Position numbers and translations under genes: made by a program. Below, piece after piece: positions 1-7,458 of a stretch of 14,899 bases of DNA. Under the pieces are notes generated by a model. That model ran no database searches and was not told where the DNA came from. It saw only the letters and a program-made list of their open reading frames with translations. The stretch is from Bacteroidota bacterium (GTDB lineage Bacteria; Bacteroidota; Bacteroidia; Bacteroidales; FEN-979), in NCBI GenBank assembly GCA_026391755.1, contig JAPLDN010000280.1:1-14899 (forward strand), read 5' to 3'. Position 1 is the first letter of the stretch, and each line of letters opens with the position of its first letter.

Positions 1-167
1 GGGATGCCCTTAAAGAAATGCAGGCTCTCGATGAAAGTACACTCGACCTTCAGAAATCCCTGGCTGAGAACCCGAACTGTGAGCGCCTTCAGGCTGCTAT
101 CATCCAGAACCAGCAAATGAAAGAAGGGATCATGAACAATATTGTCGAAAAATTAAACAAACATTAA
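1..167 (+). CDS. 3' end of a gene, possible anti-sigma-factor-like protein (partial)
   Basis: An open frame enters from the left edge (codons in phase from base 3) and ends at TAA 165-167, giving the last 54 residues of a protein. The tail is hydrophilic and looks alpha-helical, with an E-M-Q-A-L-D-E stretch, a N-P-N-C turn and then A-A-I-I-Q-N-Q-Q-M-K. This resembles from memory the C-terminal coiled tail of Bacteroidota anti-sigma-like proteins encoded next to ECF sigma factors and DUF4097 proteins, but no domain can be proved from this fragment. It is 24 bp upstream of the DUF4097-like gene on the same strand, so the two are probably co-transcribed. That it is coding is fairly sure; the function is a guess. 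Confidence 0.6.
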   Translation, partial: DALKEMQALDESTLDLQKSLAENPNCERLQAAIIQNQQMKEGIMNNIVEKLNKH

Positions 168-191
168 TCCTATTCAAAAATAACACAGCAT

Positions 192-1247
192 ATGAAAACT
201 ATTTTAAAAATAACCATCTTCATACTCCTGGCCGGTCTCACGATCGGCTTGAAAGGAGCCAGTATAAACGAGTATACAAGGGTTATAAAAAAAGAATTCA
301 ATGTGAATCCAGATGCACAGCTTAACGTCTCCAATAAATTCGGCGGGATACATTGTTCAAACTGGGATAAAAACCTTGTGGGGATTGACGTCAAAGTGGT
401 TGTGGATGCCCCTAATGATGATGCAGCCGCCAAAATACTTGAAAAGATCAATGTCAACTTCAGTAATTCTGCCTCCCTTGTTGAAGCCACAACGGTATTC
501 GATGAGATGAATACGTCGGGAAAGAACAGGTTCCAGGTTGAATACACCATTAACCTGCCGGCCAGTATGAGTCTTGATCTTTCGAATAAATTCGGGGATA
601 TCACAATCAACGAAGTATCGGGAAAAGCAAAGATCAATCTGAGTTATGGCAGCCTTGATGTGAACAAACTGAATAATTCCGACAATCTTATCGATCTTAA
701 GTTCTGTGGCTCGGCCAAGGTCCGCAGCATTACGGGAGCGGTAGTGAACCTTAAATATTCAACCCTGGACATAGATTATGCCGGAAGCCTCAGGCTGGAT
801 TCGAAATACTCAAACCTGAATGCAAATAAGATAATTGCGATGAATGTCAGTTTTGAGGGTGGGGCAGTTGATATAAAAAACACATCCACCATGGACAGCC
901 GCTGCAAGTTCTCCGACCTTGATATCGACAGGGTAGAACAGAGCCTGAGCCTTGACATCCAGTACGGAAGCTGCAGTGTGAGAAACGTAGGGCCCGATTT
1001 TACAAACATCAGCATTAAAAATAAGTATGCCGATGTGGATGTGAGGCTTCCCGAATCGGCAGTATACAACCTGGATGCGGCTTTAAAGTATTGTGAGTTG
1101 AGCTTTTCTGAAAATAATTCAAACCTCAATTACCGCTCGGTATCACCTACATCATCTGAATACCGTGGTGTTGTCGGAAGCAAGGATGCCAAACCAAAGG
1201 CCAATGTGGTGGTCAGGAGCGATTATGGCAGCGTATCGCTCAAATAG
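192..1247 (+). CDS. Secreted DUF4097-like repeat (putative beta-helix/adhesin) protein
   Basis: This 351-residue protein starts at ATG 192 with a signal peptide (K-rich start, hydrophobic residues about 7-20, likely cleavage near A23), so it should be exported. After a beta-rich N-terminal region (about 30-130) it has short repeats every 18-21 residues, each with an aromatic (F/Y) then a G/S-x-[LIV]-x-[VI] strand: near 131, 151, 169, 187, 204, 220, 238, 257, 277 and 298. Such a period is typical of a right-handed parallel beta-helix and matches the DUF4097 'putative adhesin' type, whose biochemical role is unknown. No Shine-Dalgarno sequence is visible, which is usual in Bacteroidota. It lies between a partial gene and a DUF2807 gene, all on the + strand, suggesting an envelope-related operon. 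The family call is by pattern; no catalytic residues were seen. Confidence 0.75.
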   Translation: MKTILKITIFILLAGLTIGLKGASINEYTRVIKKEFNVNPDAQLNVSNKFGGIHCSNWDKNLVGIDVKVVVDAPNDDAAAKILEKINVNFSNSASLVEATTVFDEMNTSGKNRFQVEYTINLPASMSLDLSNKFGDITINEVSGKAKINLSYGSLDVNKLNNSDNLIDLKFCGSAKVRSITGAVVNLKYSTLDIDYAGSLRLDSKYSNLNANKIIAMNVSFEGGAVDIKNTSTMDSRCKFSDLDIDRVEQSLSLDIQYGSCSVRNVGPDFTNISIKNKYADVDVRLPESAVYNLDAALKYCELSFSENNSNLNYRSVSPTSSEYRGVVGSKDAKPKANVVVRSDYGSVSLK

Positions 1248-1312
1248 AAGAAAATGTAACCAAAACCAGATTATAGCATCAAATACAAATCCGACCAATT
1301 AAACCCAAACCT

Positions 1313-2047
1313 ATGAAAACGAAGAATTTATTTAACCTGTTTATGTTCGTGATGCTGTTTACCAGCATCTCGGGGATTACATCGGCATGCAACATGATCG
1401 AAGGTGTAAGTGGCGATGGAAAGGTAGTCAAAGAAACCCGTGTTGTCAGTTCCTTCGACGGTATTGAAGTTTCGGGGGCATTTAACGTGTACCTGAAGCA
1501 GGGAGGCGTTGAAGAAGTGATCATCGAAGCCGACGATAACCTTCAGCCGCTGATTCGTGCCGAAGTGCATGGTTCAACCCTGGTGATCGATACAAAGAAA
1601 CCTATTAACCACCCCTCGGCCTTAAAAGTATACATCACATTTAAGGATCTTAAAAAAGTTGAAGTCAGCGGGGCTGTAGATATTGTAACCGAGAGCAAAG
1701 TTAATTTCAATGATTTCAGTTTGCATACCAGCGGGGCTTCCGATGTCAGGATGGAAGTTACTGCCCAGAAACTTGATCTGAACAGCAGCGGCGCAAGCAA
1801 ATTAAGGCTTTCAGGATCAGCTACCGATGTGACTGCCGATCTGTCGGGAGCCTGCGATATCTATGGCTTCGACCTGGTTTGCGAAAACTTTACTGTTGAT
1901 TTGAGCGGGGCCGGTAAAGCCCAGATCCATGTAACTAAGAAAATCAATGCCGAAATCTCGGGAGCAGGCAGCATACGCTACAAGGGAAACCCCTCGGTAA
2001 TCAATCAGAGCGTTTCGGGAGCGGGGTCGATAAAGCATGAGGAATAA
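1313..2047 (+). CDS. DUF2807 (head GIN domain) exported protein, probable lipoprotein
   Basis: This 244-residue protein has a signal peptide (residues 1-25) followed by T-S-A-C26, a plausible though weak lipobox, so it may be lipid-anchored. The mature part has the DUF2807 features: an opening V-x-S-F-D-G-I-E-V-S-G-A-F-N-V-Y strand, then S-G-A tripeptides at residues 54, 119, 140, 159, 178, 198, 216 and 235. From 119 onward the spacing is 18-21 residues, one per turn of a predicted beta-helix. The last half is therefore nearly pure S-G-A repeat. DUF2807 proteins are common in Bacteroidota envelopes; their function is not established. The gene follows the DUF4097-like gene by 65 bp with no terminator between them, and a strong terminator lies downstream, so the pair probably forms the end of one transcript. 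Confidence 0.85.
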   Translation: MKTKNLFNLFMFVMLFTSISGITSACNMIEGVSGDGKVVKETRVVSSFDGIEVSGAFNVYLKQGGVEEVIIEADDNLQPLIRAEVHGSTLVIDTKKPINHPSALKVYITFKDLKKVEVSGAVDIVTESKVNFNDFSLHTSGASDVRMEVTAQKLDLNSSGASKLRLSGSATDVTADLSGACDIYGFDLVCENFTVDLSGAGKAQIHVTKKINAEISGAGSIRYKGNPSVINQSVSGAGSIKHEE

Positions 2048-2050
2048 AAG

Positions 2051-2082
2051 CTGGATAACTGGATAACTGGATAGCTGGATAA
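2051..2082. repeat. 8-bp short tandem repeat, four copies
   Basis: Four head-to-tail copies of ctggataa lie here (third copy ends in g instead of a), 3 bp after the DUF2807 stop codon. The tract lies in the 3' untranslated region, between the stop codon and the terminator. It is not coding and does not form a clear hairpin. Similar but different 7-bp tracts occur at 4583-4624 and 12308-12325. Confidence 0.9.
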
Positions 2083-2104
2083 AGAAATTTAATTGTTGAT
2101 TTTC

Positions 2105-2135
2105 AGGGCTGCACGGGATTGGCGGCCCTTTTTTT
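2105..2135 (+). terminator. Rho-independent terminator after the DUF2807 gene
   Basis: A stem of 2106-2112 (gggctgc) with 2122-2128 (gcggccc), including one G-U pair and extendable by A2105-T2129, closes a 9-nt loop. It is followed directly by seven T residues (2129-2135). This is a canonical intrinsic terminator for + strand transcription. The T tract overlaps the stop codon of the convergent gene (2134-2136). On the - strand there is no T run after the hairpin, so it is probably one-directional. Confidence 0.88.
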
Positions 2136-3576
2136 ATTGTTCGATCCAGATCACAGAGTTACTCGTGCCGTATTGGTTCTCCTCCCATAATTCATTTGCC
2201 GGATCTATGATCCATTTTCCGTCGACAATAAATTTGTAAGTATGCTTACCGGGTTTTAAATATATCGGGAAAACCCAGGTCCCGTTTTCATTAATCTTCA
2301 TTTCATACCCATCGCCCTGCCATCCGTTAAAACTTCCGGTCAGTATTACTTTCCTTGCACCCGCCTGTCCTTCAAGACTGAACAGGTGGTTGGGTTTTAT
2401 TGCTATAAAGGAATTATGTTCTGATCCCGATCCTGTAGTATACGGATTATCGGGATCGGTGGTCCAACGTCCGTCAAGTATGAATTTGTACTCGTAATTT
2501 CCGGCGCTCAGGACGTAGGGAAGCTGCCATCCGCCCTTAATCTTTTGCATGGATAATTCAGAGCTGTTCCAGGCATTGAAGTTCCCTGCAAGGTTCACCT
2601 GATTGATGGCCGAATGTCCTTTCAGAACAAAAAACATGGTATCGCCAATGCTCATAAAGGAATTTTCATGCCCGGTACCATCGGGTCTCTTCACATTATT
2701 CAATGGGTCAAGTATCCATTCACCATCGACGATGAATTTGTAAGCATGCGTCCCTTCCCTGAGGTACAGGTTTATTGCCCAGCCCCCGGCAACCCTCATC
2801 ATCTTTAATTCATCAGGGTTCCAGTTGTTAAAGCTGCCGGCCACCAGCACTTTCTTTGAACCCTTATAATAGGGGAGGAAAAAGCGGTAGTTGTAACAGA
2901 AGATCACCGAATTCCGGCCACCCTGGCTGTCATTTTCCCATAATTTATTGTAAGGGTCGGGGCTCCATTTCCCGTCAATGATGTATTTATACGAGTATTT
3001 CCCGGGCTTCAGCTTAAGCGTTATGAACCAGCCGGAGTCGCAGCGGATCATAGGGGTCTGCATGGTGCTCCAGTTATTGAATGTGCCTGCTATATATACA
3101 TTCCTGGCATATTTTCGTTCGGGCAGGAAAAAGGTTGCAGTCCCGTTATGATAGTTAAAGACCTTGTAAAGGCTGAGGATGTTGATCCCGAATGCCACAG
3201 ATTCCCTCTCTTCAATCCCGGCTGCATTGATCCAGCGGTCATCGAGCATATAAACATCGCCCTGGTTGAGAGAAGGTCCTCCTTCCATGGGCTTGGACAA
3301 TTCCACCCTGTTATTGTCAATCTTTTTTACGGCCCATTTAATCTTGTTAACAGTTATTTCGGTCTTCCCGTTGAAAGCTTCGACCAGCAAAGTGCTGTCC
3401 AGGTCGAATTGTTTAATGATATCCTTTCGCTCTGCAGCAGACCAGTTCCGGTTAAGCATGAAGATCACCCTGTTGTTGTCTATCCTGCACACATCCTTTG
3501 GATCATGCTGCGTCCTTGCCCATAGAGAGATGAGGATAAATGCAGGAAGTAGGATATGACGTATACCAGTTTTCAA
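2134..3576 (-). CDS. Exported protein with four tandem AMPK-type glycogen-binding (CBM48) domains
   Basis: This 480-residue protein starts at TTG 3576; an in-frame stop lies just upstream, an AAGGA-like site precedes it, and the signal peptide (K-T-G-I-R then hydrophobic to about residue 20) begins exactly there. Residues 30-140 are an unrecognised N-terminal domain. Residues about 147-478 are four repeats of about 83 residues with the AMPK-beta/CBM48 signature: G-x-F-N-x-W (164-169, 247-252, 331-336, 414-419), Y-K-[FY]-I-x-D-G-x-W-x-x-D-P, and a closing N-S-[VF]-x-x-I strand. Every repeat keeps the W/K/W residues that in AMPK-beta contact glycogen (W169/K197/W204, W252/K280/W287, W336/K364/W371, W419/K448/W455). 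No catalytic module is present, so it likely binds alpha-glucan or acts as a protein scaffold in the envelope; the ligand is inferred. The TTG overlaps the protease stop (TTGA), suggesting translational coupling. Confidence 0.9.
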   Translation of the reverse strand: MKTGIRHILLPAFILISLWARTQHDPKDVCRIDNNRVIFMLNRNWSAAERKDIIKQFDLDSTLLVEAFNGKTEITVNKIKWAVKKIDNNRVELSKPMEGGPSLNQGDVYMLDDRWINAAGIEERESVAFGINILSLYKVFNYHNGTATFFLPERKYARNVYIAGTFNNWSTMQTPMIRCDSGWFITLKLKPGKYSYKYIIDGKWSPDPYNKLWENDSQGGRNSVIFCYNYRFFLPYYKGSKKVLVAGSFNNWNPDELKMMRVAGGWAINLYLREGTHAYKFIVDGEWILDPLNNVKRPDGTGHENSFMSIGDTMFFVLKGHSAINQVNLAGNFNAWNSSELSMQKIKGGWQLPYVLSAGNYEYKFILDGRWTTDPDNPYTTGSGSEHNSFIAIKPNHLFSLEGQAGARKVILTGSFNGWQGDGYEMKINENGTWVFPIYLKPGKHTYKFIVDGKWIIDPANELWEENQYGTSNSVIWIEQ

Positions 3577-4652
3577 TTTCCTTCGCTTTTATTAAAGCTG
3601 ATCTTCATTTCCAGCTTTACTAAATTAATACAAATCTGTCCCTTTGAAAAGAAATCAAAACCCAGCATGCCGTCTACACTCAGGCCAAAGGCCGCCGACA
3701 TATTGTCGAGATTGGTGATAATAGTTTGCATCAGGCTTATCTGCTGTCCACCAAGAGCGAAGTCGTTCAGCGTGCCGTATAAGGCATCGGTCGAAGGTCT
3801 TCCTGACCCTACCAGCCCTGAACGCCGGGTAATGCTAACCGTATTCATTACTTTTTTCGGGGATGCGGAACTGATCACGTTTGATTCGGCGCCGGTATCG
3901 AGACAAAAACTTAGGATTTTGCCTCCTATCGTTGGGCTTACGAATAAAATATCCTGGAACATCTGAACTTTCTGGCTTATATCAGATATAAATTCCATGG
4001 AATTTTTGCTGATCCGTTCGCCTTTTCGGTCCAGCCGGTAAAGATGAAGTTCATTGTGACGCACGTCAATAATGATCTCCATGTTTTTCAGGAGGCTTAG
4101 TCCGAGCAGCCCAAGGATCTTCACTCCCCTGCGGTTCTCGATATGCCCCAGGTCGGCCATATCGGCAAGGACGTTGGTGCAGGTAAACCCTGAAATCTGG
4201 ATCCGGCTCACTTTTGTCTGCCTTACGCTGGCAACCCCTCCCGTAATTCCTCCCCGTTCTCCCGATTCCATGCTGACGTATTTCCTGAAATAGGTGCTGT
4301 TGAGAACAAGTTTTGAAGAGCCGGTATCAAAAATGAAATTGCCTGTCTCGTTGTCGATACGGGCTTCCATCATCAGCAGCCGGCCGGCACGTTTCAGGGG
4401 AATGGTGATTTCGTCAGGATTGGCCGCAGGGCCTGATACGCCGGTTTCACTTGTTGTTATCGTAATCGTACCGTTAATCACGTAACATATGGTCCCCGGT
4501 TTACAGCCGGATAAGCTGTTATGCGGATAAGCGGGACAGGACAGCAGGATGAGGAAGACGAACAACGCGGCAATTGACAAATGACTGGGGACTGGTGACT
4601 GGTGACTGGTGACTGGTGACTGGTAAACCGTGAGGCGTCGCGCGTGCCGCAT
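3573..4652 (-). CDS. Exported pepsin/retropepsin-like aspartyl protease
   Basis: Two aspartyl-protease lobes are visible. Lobe 1 has F-D-T-G-S-S and lobe 2 has C-L-D-T-G-A-E, each followed about 70 residues later by a hydrophobic-hydrophobic-G motif (I-L-G-L-L-G-L-S-L-L and D-G-M-L-G-F-D-F-F). This is the bilobed pattern of Bacteroidota aspartyl proteases, with both catalytic Asp present. A hydrophobic signal segment ending L-L-S-C indicates export and perhaps lipidation; substrates are unknown. The start is uncertain: GTG 4694 overlaps the ligA stop by 4 nt, ATG 4652 is used here, and TTG 4580 lies just before the signal segment. The first two put a 7-bp tandem repeat (4583-4624) inside the frame as a Q-S-P-V-T-S-H-like stretch before the signal segment, which is odd for a signal peptide. 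The TTG would leave the repeat untranslated. The gene ends TGA overlapping the next TTG start. Confidence 0.85.
   Translation of the reverse strand: MRHARRLTVYQSPVTSHQSPVPSHLSIAALFVFLILLSCPAYPHNSLSGCKPGTICYVINGTITITTSETGVSGPAANPDEITIPLKRAGRLLMMEARIDNETGNFIFDTGSSKLVLNSTYFRKYVSMESGERGGITGGVASVRQTKVSRIQISGFTCTNVLADMADLGHIENRRGVKILGLLGLSLLKNMEIIIDVRHNELHLYRLDRKGERISKNSMEFISDISQKVQMFQDILFVSPTIGGKILSFCLDTGAESNVISSASPKKVMNTVSITRRSGLVGSGRPSTDALYGTLNDFALGGQQISLMQTIITNLDNMSAAFGLSVDGMLGFDFFSKGQICINLVKLEMKISFNKSEGN
4583..4624. repeat. 7-bp short tandem repeat, six copies
   Basis: Six consecutive copies of gactggt (the first reads gactggg) run head to tail between the ligA stop and the protease signal segment. 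Because the unit is not a multiple of three, a change of one or two copies would shift the frame of any protease start located upstream of it (4694 or 4652); three copies equal seven codons. Confidence 0.95.
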
Positions 4653-4690
4653 GACAAGTGAACTGCATGGAGCAATTTGTTTTCCGGAGC

Positions 4691-6748
4691 TCACGGTTCG
4701 ATCAGTTTCAGAAATTCCTCTTCGGAAATAATTTTCACACCCAGCGATTCGGCTTTCCTGCGTTTTTCGGGTCCCATGTTTTCGCCTGCCAGAAGGTATG
4801 AAGTACGGGACGATACGGCTGAAATAGGTTTCCCCCCATGGTCTTCGATTGCCTGTTTGATCTCGTCACGTGAAAATTTATCAAACACCCCGCTCACAAC
4901 AAATGTCAGGCCTTCAAGTTTGCTGCTTTTCCTGGCCGATTCTGCTCCTGTAAATGCCAGCTGCACTCCGTACATCCTCAGTTTCTCGATCAGCGTTGTG
5001 TTTTTAGGTGTTTCCAGCCATAAACGCAGACTTTGGGCGATTTTTTCACCGATTTCCTCAACATCAGTCAGTTCCCCGGGACCTGCCATCCGCAGTTTAT
5101 CAAAAGAGCCGAAATGGCGGGTAAGCTTTTTAGCAACTGTTTCACCCACATACCTTATACCAAGAGCAAATAGTACCCTGTCGAAAGGTATGGTCCTGGA
5201 GGCAGCAATCCCGTTCAGTATATTCGTTACAGTTTTGTCGCGGAATTTCACCACCCTGTCTTTTTTATCACTTTCGCCCCTGTAAGATTTTTCAAGGCCT
5301 ATCAGCCGCTCAAATGTGAGTTCATACAGGTCGGCAGGGGAGCTTACGAGCCCGTTATCATAGAGAATCTCAATCTTTCCTTCTCCCAGGCTGTCAATAT
5401 TCATAGCCCTTCGGCTGATAAAATGTTCAAGTTTGCCTTTGATCTGGGGTGGACATCCTGTTTCGTTGGTGCAAAACCAGGCCGACTCACCATCCTTCCT
5501 GGTAAGTTCTGAGCCACATTCGGGACAAAGCTGTGGAAATTTAAGAGGCTGTGAATCGGATGGTCTTAGCGAAAAATCCACGCCTGTGATCTTGGGAATG
5601 ATTTCCCCTCCCTTTTCAACAAAAACAGTATCCCCAGTCCGCACATCCATGCCTGCAATCACATCGGCATTATGCAAAGTAGCACGCTTTACTACAGTTC
5701 CTGCAAGCTGAACCGGCCTGAGATTAGCCACAGGGGTGACGGTCCCGGTTCTGCCCACCTGGAAATCCACTGAGACCAGAACCGTTGAAGCTTCTTCGGC
5801 TTTGAATTTATAAGCGATGGCCCAGCGTGGTGATTTTGCCGTATAGCCTAGCTGTTCCTGCTGTGCAAAGGAATTCACTTTAATGACTACGCCGTCGATA
5901 TCAAATGGCAGCTCTTTACGGGCATAGTCCCAAGTGTTGATGTAATCAAAGATATCGTCGATGGTTTTACAGCGCACCATGTAATCTGAAATTCTGAACC
6001 CCCATCTCCTGGCGGCCTGCAGCGATTCATAATGGGTGCCGAACGGGAGATCCCGACCCTGAAGGTAATACAGGAAACAATCCAGTTTTCGTTTGGCAAC
6101 TTCAGCCGAATCCTGCATTTTAATGCTTCCTGATGCGGCATTTCTCGGGTTTGCGAACGGTTCTTCCCCTTCTTCCTCCTTCTGAAGGTTCAGGGCATTA
6201 AAACTTGAATGCGGAAGGATAATCTCCCCCCGGATCTCAAACTCTGCGGGATAGCCTTTACCCTGGAGTTTTAAAGGGATACTGCGGATGGTTTTTACGT
6301 TAACCGTCACATCATCGCCCTGGATACCGTCGCCCCGTGTCACAGCCTGGACAAGCCTGCCATCATGGTAGGTAAGCCCTATTGCAACCCCGTCGAATTT
6401 GAGTTCACAAACATATTCGATATCCTCGCCGATAAGCTTATGAATCCTGTCCTCAAAATCTCTTATATCCTGCTCCGAATAAGTGTTCCCAAGAGAAAGC
6501 ATGGGGTGATTGTGCACAATCTGCCGGAACTCTTTCGTAATTCCCCCTCCAACATGCCGTGTAGGGGAATCGGGGAACCGGAAATCGGGGAACTCTTTTT
6601 CAAGCTCCGATAATTCCTCCAGTTTCTTGTCAAACTGGTAATCGCTTATCAGCGGGCGTGAAAGAACATAATACTGGTAATTATGCCTGCGGATTTCTTC
6701 CGAGAGTTCCTCAATCCTTTGCCTTGCCTGTTCACGCTCCATATTCAT
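4691..6748 (-). CDS. ligA: NAD+-dependent DNA ligase LigA
   Basis: LigA seals nicks in duplex DNA during replication and repair, using NAD+. Starting at ATG 6748 the protein has 685 residues, the usual length. In order it shows an Ia domain with Y-Y-V/S-D-Y-x-F-D, the adenylation motif K-F-D-G (nucleophile K117), R-G-E, D-G-V-V-I-K-V and the W-A-I-A-Y-K-F motif, an OB fold, a four-cysteine zinc finger (C408, C411, C426, C432), helix-hairpin-helix repeats and a C-terminal BRCT domain (about 611-684). All key residues are present. Residues about 487-508 (S-Y-R-G-E-S-D-K-K-D-R region) are longer than in E. coli LigA, which I believe is a feature of some Bacteroidota. An upstream TTG (6760) is possible, but ATG 6748 forms a classic ATGA overlap with the preceding glycosyltransferase stop and was preferred. 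It is unusual to find ligA inside a glycosylation/envelope operon. Confidence 0.98.
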   Translation of the reverse strand: MNMEREQARQRIEELSEEIRRHNYQYYVLSRPLISDYQFDKKLEELSELEKEFPDFRFPDSPTRHVGGGITKEFRQIVHNHPMLSLGNTYSEQDIRDFEDRIHKLIGEDIEYVCELKFDGVAIGLTYHDGRLVQAVTRGDGIQGDDVTVNVKTIRSIPLKLQGKGYPAEFEIRGEIILPHSSFNALNLQKEEEGEEPFANPRNAASGSIKMQDSAEVAKRKLDCFLYYLQGRDLPFGTHYESLQAARRWGFRISDYMVRCKTIDDIFDYINTWDYARKELPFDIDGVVIKVNSFAQQEQLGYTAKSPRWAIAYKFKAEEASTVLVSVDFQVGRTGTVTPVANLRPVQLAGTVVKRATLHNADVIAGMDVRTGDTVFVEKGGEIIPKITGVDFSLRPSDSQPLKFPQLCPECGSELTRKDGESAWFCTNETGCPPQIKGKLEHFISRRAMNIDSLGEGKIEILYDNGLVSSPADLYELTFERLIGLEKSYRGESDKKDRVVKFRDKTVTNILNGIAASRTIPFDRVLFALGIRYVGETVAKKLTRHFGSFDKLRMAGPGELTDVEEIGEKIAQSLRLWLETPKNTTLIEKLRMYGVQLAFTGAESARKSSKLEGLTFVVSGVFDKFSRDEIKQAIEDHGGKPISAVSSRTSYLLAGENMGPEKRRKAESLGVKIISEEEFLKLIEP

Positions 6749-7458
6749 TTCAATTTCCAAAACCCGAATTTGATTTTCAGGACGGTAAAGAAATACCGGA
6801 ACAATTCGTTTTTAAGATCTGTTTTTGATAAACCTCCAAGACGGTCCTTATACACGACTGGGATCTCGATGATAGGATGCTTCTGACGCTGCATTACATA
6901 AAGGAAACGGATATAATAATCCCCGTAGCCGAAAAAGATTTTCTCAGCCGGAATGCCATCGAGAACCTCTTTTTTAAAGCAGTAGTAGCCGCTGAGATTG
7001 TCGGTGGTCTGCATTTTTAAGGTGTAGTGAATGAATTTATTAAAGATCTTGCTGCCGAAAAAACGGAAATGGGAGGTCTCCATTCCACCGCCGATCACAT
7101 ACCGTGAACAGGAGGCAATCTCAAAATAATCGGTAATATTAACCAATAAAGGGATAAGGCTGGGCGGATGATTGAAATCGGTGTCCATAACGATCACCTT
7201 ATCGCCTTCACTCTGCCTGATCCCATGCAGGATCGCCGTGGCGAGGCCTTTTTCGCTTTCTCTCAGTACAGGCTTTATCCTCGGGTTGCCTTTCCATTTT
7301 TCAGCAACCGCCGCATAGGTCCCGTCGGGGCTGTTATCGTCAACGATAAGGATCTCGAAGGTAATAGGGTGGGTGTCGAGGATCTCGTAAATTTCTGATA
7401 TCAGCGCATTGATGGCATCGTGTTCGTTATAGGTTGGCAGAATTACGCTGAGATTCAT
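6745..7458 (-). CDS. GT2 glycosyltransferase, DPM1-like (polyprenyl-phosphate sugar synthase)
   Basis: This 237-residue protein is a GT-A fold family 2 glycosyltransferase. It has the N-terminal P-T-Y-N-E (8-12), the nucleotide-binding D-D-N-S-P-D-G-T (40-47), K-G-L-A-T-A-I (70-76), and the metal-binding region M-D-T-D-F-N-H-P-P (91-99), corresponding to the usual D-A-D-L-Q-H-P-P. These, and S-R-Y-V-x-G-G-G (118-125), fit the dolichyl/polyprenyl-phosphate mannose synthase type, which transfers a sugar from a nucleotide to lipid phosphate at the cytoplasmic membrane face. Unlike ArnC or GtrB there are no C-terminal membrane segments, so it is a short soluble or peripheral form. The sugar cannot be read from the sequence. 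ATG 7458 overlaps the DegT stop by 4 nt, and its own stop overlaps the ligA start. It may supply the membrane glycosyltransferase encoded two genes upstream. Confidence 0.9.
   Translation of the reverse strand: MNLSVILPTYNEHDAINALISEIYEILDTHPITFEILIVDDNSPDGTYAAVAEKWKGNPRIKPVLRESEKGLATAILHGIRQSEGDKVIVMDTDFNHPPSLIPLLVNITDYFEIASCSRYVIGGGMETSHFRFFGSKIFNKFIHYTLKMQTTDNLSGYYCFKKEVLDGIPAEKIFFGYGDYYIRFLYVMQRQKHPIIEIPVVYKDRLGGLSKTDLKNELFRYFFTVLKIKFGFWKLK

Noticed and set aside
6749..6760. Longer LigA start at TTG 6760.
   Set aside because: ATG 6748 gives the ATGA overlap with the upstream stop and the normal family length; the extra four residues add no conserved sequence.
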